Source: Deltaproteobacteria bacterium (lineage in GTDB: Bacteria > UBA10199 > SPLOWO2-01-44-7). Taken from it: a stretch of 6,489 nt of DNA. Positions 1-6,012 of this stretch are shown piece by piece. Each line of letters starts with the position of its first letter. Positions within the stretch are counted from its first letter, which is position 1. The stretch is from NCBI GenBank assembly GCA_030688705.1, contig JAUYJH010000057.1, positions 1-6,489 of the forward strand, in the 5' to 3' direction. Below the pieces are notes generated by a model that was not told the origin of the DNA, made no database searches, and saw only the letters and a list, made by a program, of their open reading frames with translations. The translations under genes and the position numbers were made by a program.

Positions 1-42
1 ATCCCGGCTTTCGCCGGGATGACAAACACTGCAGGGATGACA
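1..42. repeat. Intergenic hairpin repeat, probably cut by the window edge
   Basis: Bases 1-20 form a perfect hairpin: ATCCCGGC (1-8) pairs with GCCGGGAT (13-20) around a 4-base loop. The word GGGATGACA occurs at 16-24 and again at 34-42, so the element looks like a hairpin followed by a second half-unit. From general knowledge, dispersed palindromes of the type GTCATCCCGGC...GCCGGGATGAC are common between genes in many proteobacteria. The left GTC expected before base 1 would lie outside the window. There is no T-run directly after the stem, so it is not an obvious terminator for plus-strand transcription. Confidence 0.6.
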
Positions 43-48
43 TTTCTC

Positions 49-76
49 TTCCCAATTTTTTTGCTTTTGCTATACC
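49..76 (+). promoter_or_regulatory. Possible promoter of the CsbD-like gene (weak)
   Basis: TATACC at 71-76 is preceded by TGC at 68-70, giving an extended -10 form. A TTCCCA hexamer lies at 49-54, 16 bases upstream. Each hexamer matches the sigma-70 consensus at 4 of 6 positions. Transcription would begin around 82-84, which is the start codon of the downstream gene. That would fit a leaderless message, since no Shine-Dalgarno is visible. This is an inference from a weak match in an A/T-rich stretch. Confidence 0.25.
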
Positions 77-83
77 GCCTTGC

Positions 84-311
84 ATGCAGCCGAACCGCCT
101 CGAAAAAGTCTGGAAATATTTAGAGCCCGAAATCCTTCAAAAATGGGATGCGCTGACCTCTGATGATTTGGAATCGTGTGACTTCAAATATGATCTTGTG
201 GTAGAGGCGATTCGAAAGGCTTATTATCCGGGCCGCTCCCATCTCTCTTTAGAAGCCGACATTCGCGACTGGCTCAACAGCCGCGTCGCTTTTCATGAAC
301 GCTCTCTTTGA
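84..311 (+). CDS. CsbD-like small protein
   Basis: This 75-residue protein aligns from memory with the CsbD family (E. coli YjbJ, Bacillus CsbD), which are small hydrophilic helical proteins of about 60-70 residues linked to general stress but without a known biochemical role. The shared pattern is VWKYLE near residues 9-14, then KWDALTSDDL (residues 20-29), a K.D.VVEAI stretch (about 35-43), an aromatic YY (47-48), and a closing DW about 60-63. The usual glycines after the first tryptophan are missing, so it is a divergent member. The start is the first plausible ATG; no Shine-Dalgarno precedes it. It is the only plus-strand gene, and its last 38 bases overlap the end of the converging DUF4416 gene. 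It is probably cytoplasmic, with no signal peptide or membrane segment. A DUF-type helical protein of another family is the main alternative. Confidence 0.6.
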   Translation: MQPNRLEKVWKYLEPEILQKWDALTSDDLESCDFKYDLVVEAIRKAYYPGRSHLSLEADIRDWLNSRVAFHERSL

Positions 312-810
312 GAGATCTTCTGATTTTTAGCAAATCCCCATGATAGGTATCGGCTTTGAAATCGGGGAATGTCCACTCAAACGGAATCCACCCCCCTTTT
401 TCATAACGGAGCAGTGTGTGGGCATGAATATTTTCGGCAATGCAGATTTTTTGCCCGCCCCCTTTGCCGGAGGCCAAAACCACCTTGAATAAATCGACGT
501 AACCGGGGTCGATATTGATTTTTCTGCCAGTTGTCATTGCGAGGCCCCGCAGGGGCCGTGGCAATCCCGATTCTATTTTTATACACTCCCTTTTCAATTC
601 CGCCAGGTGCCACGGTTGAAAAGGATTTTTAAAACCGACCACGCACCGTTTTAGATCAGGGCCCAGCTCTTCTTCATAATAAGTTTTCTCAAAAAGATGC
701 CAATCTCCGCGCAAGGCAACAGGTCCCAAAGTTTTTTCAAAATGGGCGATGACTCCATCCGCCAATGCCGGATTTTGGGTCAAAAGAAATAAAACAGCTT
801 TCGCTTTCAT
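274..810 (-). CDS. DUF4416 family protein
   Basis: This 178-residue protein has the landmarks I associate with DUF4416, a family of unknown function typical of deltaproteobacteria and other anaerobes. They are an N-terminal strand AVLFLL (residues 5-10), FEKTLGPV (24-31), a YYEEELGPDLKR block (44-55), the highly characteristic NIDPGYVDLFKVVLAS (99-114), then a Y.KGG..PFEWTFPDF segment (136-151). No signal peptide or membrane helix is seen. The ATG shares the tetranucleotide ATGA with the stop of the permease gene, so it is probably translated by coupling as the last gene of the exporter operon. Residues 80-93 are encoded by a palindromic repeat element (533-573) that sits just before the NIDPGY motif, where family members as I recall them have a shorter loop. 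The reading frame stays open. The 3' end overlaps the converging CsbD-like gene by 38 bp. The family assignment is fairly sure; the function is unknown. Confidence 0.75.
   Translation of the reverse strand: MKAKAVLFLLTQNPALADGVIAHFEKTLGPVALRGDWHLFEKTYYEEELGPDLKRCVVGFKNPFQPWHLAELKRECIKIESGLPRPLRGLAMTTGRKINIDPGYVDLFKVVLASGKGGGQKICIAENIHAHTLLRYEKGGWIPFEWTFPDFKADTYHGDLLKIRRSLKESVHEKRRGC
533..573. repeat. REP-like palindromic repeat, copy inside the DUF4416 gene
   Basis: The element starts GTCATTGCGAG (533-543) and ends GCAATCCCGATTC (561-573). Its core is a perfect stem of GGCCCC (543-548) and GGGGCC (552-557) around GCA, and ATTGC (536-540) can pair with GCAAT (561-565). A second copy with the same ends but a different core lies at 2385-2419. 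The ends differ at one base on each side, while the middle is unrelated in sequence but still palindromic. Such compensating change is typical of dispersed hairpin repeats. This copy lies wholly within a coding region. Confidence 0.8.
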
Positions 811-1571
811 CGCACCATTTTATAGCCGATTTGAAACAGCCAGACACAGACCGCGAAAAGAAGAATGGCCAGACCGGTTATCATTCCGGCGGAAATCCAC
901 AACGGGGCGTCATGAACGCCCAGCACTCCGTAGCGGGTTCCATCGACCATGTAAAAAAGAGGGTTGAAAAGGGAGATTTCCCGCCATGGCGGGGGCAAAA
1001 TGGTGACCGAATAAAAAACACCGGCCAAATAGGCCAGCGGCGTGATGACAAATGTCTGTGTGGTGGCCAGATTGTCCCATGTTTTGGCGCGCAAGGCCCC
1101 GATGATCCCCCAACAGCCGAAAAAAACCGACTGCATCACCACAAAATAGAGAGTGAGCCAAAAACTGAAAAGGGGCTGTTTTAACAAGGGGAGGGCAACG
1201 GCCAAAGTCAGAATGGCGATCAAAAGACCGCGCGCGATGCCGCCGGTCACCAGCGCCAAAACCATTTCAAAAGGCTTGAGGGGGGCGGCCAAAAGATTAT
1301 CGAGGCTTCTGTCAAACTTGGCCATGTGGAGCGATGTCGAAGTGTTGGAAAAGGCGTTGTTCATCACCCCCATGGCGGTGAGCCCCGGAATGATATAGAC
1401 GATGAAGGGAAACCCATGGATTTCTTTGATGCGGCTCCCCAATGAAAAACCGAAAATGAGGATGAACAAAAGGGTGTTCAAGACCGGCGGCACGATCGTT
1501 TGCCGCAGCAGGCGCCAGAAGCGGAAAAATTCCATCTGGACTAAAGCAGCGAGGCGGGTAGTGCTTCCCAT
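807..1571 (-). CDS. yadH: ABC-2 type exporter permease, YadH-like
   Basis: This is the inner-membrane subunit of an ABC exporter, 254 residues long with six predicted membrane segments (about 26-45, 55-73, 104-130, 135-160, 173-192 and 228-248). It matches E. coli YadH closely from memory: VPPVLNTLLF (27-36), GSRIKEIHGF (45-54), a PGL..MGV..NAF block (62-74), AKFDRSLDNLLAAP (84-97), GGIARGLL (110-117), AKTWD (162-166), TPLAYLAGVFYS (177-188) and NPLFYMVDGTRYG (203-215). The LAAP-containing cytoplasmic segment is where such permeases contact the ATPase. The substrate is not known for this family. The ATG at 1571 is supported by AGGAG (1579-1583) seven bases upstream. The start lies inside the end of the ATPase gene, a 31-bp overlap, and the stop overlaps the start of the DUF4416 gene (ATGA). 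Confidence 0.88.
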   Translation of the reverse strand: MGSTTRLAALVQMEFFRFWRLLRQTIVPPVLNTLLFILIFGFSLGSRIKEIHGFPFIVYIIPGLTAMGVMNNAFSNTSTSLHMAKFDRSLDNLLAAPLKPFEMVLALVTGGIARGLLIAILTLAVALPLLKQPLFSFWLTLYFVVMQSVFFGCWGIIGALRAKTWDNLATTQTFVITPLAYLAGVFYSVTILPPPWREISLFNPLFYMVDGTRYGVLGVHDAPLWISAGMITGLAILLFAVCVWLFQIGYKMVR

Positions 1572-2377
1572 TTTTCTTCTCCTGATTTTTTAGAGGCCTC
1601 TTCTATCGGCCTTCCGGTGAGGGCCACAAAGACTTCTTCCAGCGAACCGGAGCGCACAAACTGAAAAGCCCCGCTCCGCTCCGCTTTTTCATGCAGACGA
1701 TGTTGTTCAATCAGTTTTAAGGGGCTTTCGCAGGCGATGATTTTTCCCTGATGGATGATGCCGATTTTTTCGCAGAGGCGTTCCGCTTCTTCAATATAGT
1801 GCGTTGTCAAAAGAATGGTGATCCCTTTTTCTTTGAGCTGTTTCAAAAAGGTCCAGAGTTCGTGGCGCAATTCCACGTCGATGCCGGCGGTCGGCTCGTC
1901 CAAGATCAGGATTTTTGGTTTTCCCATCAGGGCTCTGGCGATCATCAGCCGCCTCTGCATGCCGCCGGAGAGCTGATAGCGGCCGGCTTTTCGCTTGTCC
2001 CAGAGCTTGAAGTATTTCAGCAGTTCTTCGGCGCGCCGCCTCGATTCTTTGACCGAGACGCCATAGAAACCACCCTGAAATTCCATGATTTTACCGATCG
2101 GCATGTAGTTGTTGATGTTGATATCCTGCGGCGAGAGGCCGATATATTTTTTAGCCTCGGTCGGGTTTTTGCGGATATCACAGCCCATCACGCGGATTTC
2201 CCCGGCATTCGGTTTTACCAACCCGACGATGGCGCTGATAAGGGTAGTTTTGCCGGCCCCATTGGGGCCGAGCAACCCAAAAAATTCTCCCTGCGGAATG
2301 TTGAGAGTAATCCCTTTTAAGGCCTGAACCGTTTTGCCATACGATTTTTCAATTCCCTCAATTGTGATGGCGTTCAT
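1541..2377 (-). CDS. yadG: ABC exporter ATP-binding protein, YadG-like
   Basis: This cytoplasmic ATPase subunit of 278 residues powers the permease encoded just downstream. All nucleotide-binding motifs are intact: Walker A GPNGAGKT (37-44), the Q-loop glutamine at 84 in GLSPQ, signature LSGGM (136-140), Walker B ILILDE (156-161) with catalytic Glu161, D-loop GID (165-167) and switch His193 in TTHYIEEAE. The signature surroundings and the YGV, LW.KR and LTTHYIEEAE stretches match YadG as I recall it. The C-terminal part is shorter than in E. coli YadG (about 308 residues): the segment between LKLIEQ (about 221-226) and SLEEVFVAL is strongly reduced, and a triplicated CCGCT pentamer lies there. 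No Shine-Dalgarno is visible before the ATG at 2377; a palindromic repeat begins eight bases upstream. It is the first gene of the exporter pair, 42 bp after the large upstream gene. Confidence 0.9.
   Translation of the reverse strand: MNAITIEGIEKSYGKTVQALKGITLNIPQGEFFGLLGPNGAGKTTLISAIVGLVKPNAGEIRVMGCDIRKNPTEAKKYIGLSPQDININNYMPIGKIMEFQGGFYGVSVKESRRRAEELLKYFKLWDKRKAGRYQLSGGMQRRLMIARALMGKPKILILDEPTAGIDVELRHELWTFLKQLKEKGITILLTTHYIEEAERLCEKIGIIHQGKIIACESPLKLIEQHRLHEKAERSGAFQFVRSGSLEEVFVALTGRPIEEASKKSGEEKWEALPASLL
1671..1685. repeat. Tandem pentamer CCGCT x3 inside the ATPase gene
   Basis: Three perfect copies of CCGCT occupy 1671-1675, 1676-1680 and 1681-1685. They encode residues around 231-235 of the ATPase (part of AERSG). 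Gain or loss of one copy would shift the frame and change the C-terminus beyond the ATPase core. Three copies is few, so active slippage is not implied. Confidence 0.6.
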
Positions 2378-2384
2378 ATTTTTT

Positions 2385-2419
2385 GTTATTGCGAGCTTTA
2401 GCGAAGCAATCCCAATTCT
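2385..2419. repeat. REP-like palindromic repeat, intergenic copy
   Basis: The element starts GTTATTGCGAG (2385-2395) and ends with GCAATCCCAATTC at about 2406-2418. ATTGC (2388-2392) pairs with GCAAT (2406-2410), and an inner GCT/AGC pair closes a TT loop. It shares both ends with the copy at 533-573, in the same orientation, but has a short A/T-rich core instead of a G/C stem. It fills nearly all of the 42 bp between the stop of the 1170-residue gene (2420-2422) and the ATG of the ATPase gene (2377). As RNA it would form a hairpin in the message between these genes, which could affect processing or coupling. Confidence 0.75.
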
Positions 2420-5400
2420 TCAAGAAGAGAAACCATAGTGGGGAGCAGGGACATTAGATCTGGGAAAGGAATCATTGTACATAGAGAAAGAGGCTGGCAA
2501 AAGAATGGGAAGGCTCTTCATATTGAGTCCTGAAAAGTGGATATGGACCTGTGAGGGATCGATTCCCAATAAAGTTGCATCCTTCATTAATATTTCAGCA
2601 AAAGCCTGTGATTGGTTAAACCCCCCTTCCTCATAGAGAGGTTCTGCAGTGTAGTGGATGCCGTCTTCTTGTACGGTCACCTCCACGAGGCTCCGAGCTA
2701 CTTCTTCTCCATCGATTTTAAAAACAGCAATCATGAGAGGCCCATGAAGGGCACGCCCTACCGGTTCTCCCTTTCTGTTACCGGGTGCCGGATCGGTAGG
2801 TCTTGTGCACGATTTTTTTCCAATGAGTCCGGCGCGGACGATGTCTCGTGGGTCTCCAGAAAAAATCACCTCTCCATTTTTTGACTCTTTAAATGTGCGG
2901 TCCCATCCACGTCGCAACTCCTTAAGGTCATTATGGATTTCATGAAATGCTTCCCTGCTCCTTTGCTCAAAAAATGTGCAGACCCTCCCCACCCTATCTC
3001 TCTCCGGACAATTTGAATGGCGCAACGCCTCCAAAATGGCATTCAGATCCTCTGCAATGTCCGGGTATTCTTCTCTGCCAAGATGTCCTTGCATCATTTC
3101 TCCCAGCTCAAAAAAGAATCTTTTTTTGGCTGTCTCTGCAGAATCGATTTTCATATTTTGGACTGTATACTCCCGATTTTTTCGCCAGTGTGCCGCAAAG
3201 GCCGCACCGAATAATCGGGTCATGCCGTGATAACGGAATGAAAAGTTGATATCTCCATTTGCGGTTTCTGGTGCTGCAACAATCTGTATGACAAGGGCCT
3301 TGATTGCTTCGATCCCTTCTTTTTCCACGAAACCAGAGAGGGTGACCAAATAATTATAAAATCCTTTTTCATGCCAGGCTTGGGCGTGTTTTGCATAATG
3401 GCTCTGAAACTGTGCTGTTTCTTTTGTGTCCAGCCCGATTTTTTCTGCAAAGCGCTGGCGGAGCCAGTTGGTGAGAGTTTTACGAATGCGCGGCGGGGTG
3501 AAGTGGGCCTTGTTTTGCATGGCATCGAAGCGGAGATTTTGTTCGGCGATAAAATTATTCCTCTCTTTTTTGGGAATGGCCTGCAAATCCCTAAAAAGCA
3601 ATATCCATTCATAAACCATTCCATCTTGAGGGGTGTTTTGCGTCACATTTTCAAAAAAGGAGCAGGCCATCGGATTTTTGCAGGTCTGTGCCGCGGCGAT
3701 GGCCGCAATCCATTTCTGTTTTGTCGTCAGGGGATGGGCCGGTTGATTGACAAGTCGTTCTATGGCGGCTCTCAACTCTTGAGGGAGAGGAATTTGTCGC
3801 AGATAATCTGAAAATCCCCCTTCCGCTTGCAAATCAGGAATCTCTCCAAAATTTTCCCGAATGACTCTCAAACGGAGGGCCCCCTCTTCGGAAGAGGGAT
3901 CTTGAAAATAGGCGGGGAGCATCTGTTGACAGAAGAGGAGCCTTTTTTCTTCGTCGGTCAAATAGGCCAGCAGGGGGGAGAGATTTTCCGGCGGCTTGTG
4001 GCCCCCCGTCATTGTCAACTCTAGCCTGCTATCGGCATAGTTTTCAAAAATCAGTTGCGCCGTTTGAACAACCCATTCCCTTTTTTGACGGGGGAGCAGA
4101 CGCCAGGCCAATGCGACAACCTCCTTAAAGCAAAAAGGGACCGGTTCTCTTGCGAGCCATCTATGGAGAGAAGTTGCCGTTTCGTCGAGATTTGCTCTGC
4201 GCAGGGTCGGCTGTAAATCGATGAACAACTCGATCATCAATTGGAAAAGATGGCACACATCGAAATAGGGGTGATTGTGAACAGCTGCCTCTGCATGAAG
4301 TCGATAGGCCTCATCAGCCGCAGCCAGCATGTGAGAGAGATGTTTTTTAACTGCAGGGCGGTGTCGATATTCCCATAGTTTTTGCAAAACAAATTTCATT
4401 TGAGTTGAATACTTGGCCACATGGCAGGGTTTCAGAAGATTCCAAAGTGAATCGTAATAAGAGAGCCTTTTCTCCGGCGGCAATTTTTCAATCAGCCGAA
4501 AGACGGCCTCGTTATGGATTAAGGTTGTCTCTTCATCCCGCCGGTAGAGCGCCAAAAGCTCCTCAAGCTGATCGTCAGAAATATCGGAATTGGGATGATG
4601 CTGTGTGATAACGGCGATGTTCAAATCGGGCATTTTTAACGCAATCGTTTTTTCGCAAATCCCCCGGATTAATTTGAATTGCAACCGAGGCGGCAGCTGC
4701 CGCATGACAAAAACACCACTTTCATTCTCGCAAATGAAGGGTATGAACAGATTTGCAAAGGGGACGGCATAGGGACCGGTACAGGTGGCTACGGGAAAAA
4801 AGTGGATGGCGGCGTCAATCAAGGCCTCTTGTGTTGTTTCTGAATAACATTCGAGATGATACCGGTCTCGATAAAGACCCGAGGCTAGTTTAAAGACAAG
4901 AGTCAAATCGACCATGTCGAGTTTTTGTTCCCGCGCCCTTGTTTCAATATATTCAAAAAACCCTGGGAGTGAAGGGAAATTGTGACTTTGAACATCGCGC
5001 GGCATATTTCCTGCCAGCAACATGGCGGCCATCATTCTTTCATAGAGAGAGTGCGATTCTTGTTTCACAATCTTCCATGCTTTTTGATAGTCCGCCGCCT
5101 CTATCTGATAATAGAGATAGTCCCGTCGGTGATCCATGATGTTTTGGCGAAACCAGAGCGTATCTTCGGAATGGGGTGTCAGGCTGAATTGTGTAAACAA
5201 TTGACTGAAAACCTCTACCACGCTGTGGCTCCAGGCAAAAACAGCTCCCGGTTCCCAAAATTTGAGAAAAACTCTTCGGGCAACGGCCCGGGCATCGGTA
5301 CTGTTCCAGCGATGTTGCAAAAAATGATTGCGATGACTGCTGGCTTGAAGAATGGCTCCCAATTCCTCCAAATTTTTGGCCTGGTTCATTTTTGCAATCA

Positions 5401-5932
5401 GCTCGTTTTGGAGTGCTGTAAAAGCATTCTCTTTTTTTTCTCTTACTGCCGGTTGGTTTTGCCACGGTAGTTGATAAGCCGCATCCAATCTTTTTTTCCA
5501 ATCATCGAGCCACTCTTTGAGCGGCATCTTATTTTGGGGGAGGGGATTCAGAACATGGGTAATGACGGGGTCCGGATTGATGATAGGCTTTTTCCCCCGT
5601 AGTCGGCTGATAAAAGTCTGCCAATGTGTCAAAGGAGCAAAAAAACCGGGGGCCGCCCCATTCATCCAGGTTGTCCAAACTTCCGGGGGAATGCGTTCAA
5701 GAAGGGGAGCTATCTCGGCCCGAATGACATGGCGTGCCCGATTGAGATCCCCACTTTCCAACGCTGTTAAAAAAGAGCGATAAGGGTTTTGAAACGTCAG
5801 GTCGGTATTCAGTACTGCCAGCTCCTCTTTAAGGTCGGCAAGATTGTAGGTGGCAGACAAAAGACGTTGGGATGCAATGGCAGGATCGACCAAAGCAATA
5901 CCGGAAAAAATGGAAGAGGAGAGTGGAATCAT
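2420..5932 (-). CDS. Large protein of unknown function (1170 residues)
   Basis: I do not recognise this gene as a named family. It is one uninterrupted frame with no signal peptide and no clear membrane helix, so it is probably cytoplasmic. Most of it (about residues 25-1000) reads as amphipathic helices rich in Leu, Ala, Glu, Arg and aromatic residues, interrupted by Pro, compatible with an alpha-solenoid or scaffold; no repeat unit could be fixed by eye. A charged helix around 975-1018 leads into a different C-terminal module (about 1020-1170) that is strand-rich. Its landmarks are GDPRDIVRAGLIGKKSC (1026-1042), a PVGRALHG stretch (about 1057-1064), IAVFKIDGEEVARSLVEV (about 1068-1085) and EPLYEEGG (1097-1104). 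Blocks of the form DPxD...G....SC followed by an ARS strand recur, as far as I remember, at the C-termini of other large uncharacterised bacterial proteins. The ATG at 5932 is the first possible start, after an in-frame TAA at 5942-5944; the only purine-rich stretch (GGGGAG, 5953-5958) is 20 bases away, too far for a normal Shine-Dalgarno. Confidence 0.85.
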   Translation of the reverse strand: MIPLSSSIFSGIALVDPAIASQRLLSATYNLADLKEELAVLNTDLTFQNPYRSFLTALESGDLNRARHVIRAEIAPLLERIPPEVWTTWMNGAAPGFFAPLTHWQTFISRLRGKKPIINPDPVITHVLNPLPQNKMPLKEWLDDWKKRLDAAYQLPWQNQPAVREKKENAFTALQNELIAKMNQAKNLEELGAILQASSHRNHFLQHRWNSTDARAVARRVFLKFWEPGAVFAWSHSVVEVFSQLFTQFSLTPHSEDTLWFRQNIMDHRRDYLYYQIEAADYQKAWKIVKQESHSLYERMMAAMLLAGNMPRDVQSHNFPSLPGFFEYIETRAREQKLDMVDLTLVFKLASGLYRDRYHLECYSETTQEALIDAAIHFFPVATCTGPYAVPFANLFIPFICENESGVFVMRQLPPRLQFKLIRGICEKTIALKMPDLNIAVITQHHPNSDISDDQLEELLALYRRDEETTLIHNEAVFRLIEKLPPEKRLSYYDSLWNLLKPCHVAKYSTQMKFVLQKLWEYRHRPAVKKHLSHMLAAADEAYRLHAEAAVHNHPYFDVCHLFQLMIELFIDLQPTLRRANLDETATSLHRWLAREPVPFCFKEVVALAWRLLPRQKREWVVQTAQLIFENYADSRLELTMTGGHKPPENLSPLLAYLTDEEKRLLFCQQMLPAYFQDPSSEEGALRLRVIRENFGEIPDLQAEGGFSDYLRQIPLPQELRAAIERLVNQPAHPLTTKQKWIAAIAAAQTCKNPMACSFFENVTQNTPQDGMVYEWILLFRDLQAIPKKERNNFIAEQNLRFDAMQNKAHFTPPRIRKTLTNWLRQRFAEKIGLDTKETAQFQSHYAKHAQAWHEKGFYNYLVTLSGFVEKEGIEAIKALVIQIVAAPETANGDINFSFRYHGMTRLFGAAFAAHWRKNREYTVQNMKIDSAETAKKRFFFELGEMMQGHLGREEYPDIAEDLNAILEALRHSNCPERDRVGRVCTFFEQRSREAFHEIHNDLKELRRGWDRTFKESKNGEVIFSGDPRDIVRAGLIGKKSCTRPTDPAPGNRKGEPVGRALHGPLMIAVFKIDGEEVARSLVEVTVQEDGIHYTAEPLYEEGGFNQSQAFAEILMKDATLLGIDPSQVHIHFSGLNMKSLPILLPASFSMYNDSFPRSNVPAPHYGFSS

Positions 5933-5983
5933 TCCAATGTGTTATCGACTCACTCCCCAAAGAAGTTGTGCGCCCGACTGGCT

Positions 5984-6012
5984 TAATTCCCCACCCAATG
6001 AGTGGGGAATTA
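5984..6012. other. Intergenic hairpin over the stop codon of the DinD-type gene
   Basis: TAATTCCCCAC (5984-5994) and GTGGGGAATTA (6002-6012) are perfect inverted repeats of 11 bp around a 7-base loop. The right arm includes the TAA stop of the minus-strand DinD-type gene (6010-6012). The position directly at the 3' end suggests a role in ending or stabilising that message. However, on the minus strand the hairpin is followed by AGCCAGTCGG, with no T-run, so it is not a standard intrinsic terminator. It could also be a dispersed repeat of which this window has one copy. Confidence 0.6.

Noticed and set aside
302..327. CTCTC/GAGAG hairpin followed by a T-run as a terminator for the CsbD-like gene
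   Set aside because: The stem is only 5 bp with a 3-base loop, and the T-run starts nine bases later, so it is too weak.
765..1184. Plus-strand 139-codon open frame opposite the permease gene
   Set aside because: It is antisense to a permease with clear family motifs, and has no Shine-Dalgarno or family resemblance of its own.
1751..2320. Plus-strand 189-codon open frame opposite the ATPase gene
   Set aside because: It is antisense to a fully recognisable ATPase, and its Phe- and Asp-rich composition mirrors the opposite strand.
3220..3624. Minus-strand 134-codon open frame inside the large gene
   Set aside because: It lies wholly within the 1170-residue gene in another frame, is rich in Lys, Arg and Ser with no recognisable motif, and is explained as a shadow.
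5933..6009. Promoter for the large gene in the upstream gap
   Set aside because: GATAAC near 5940-5945 could be a -10, but no matching -35 at proper spacing was found.
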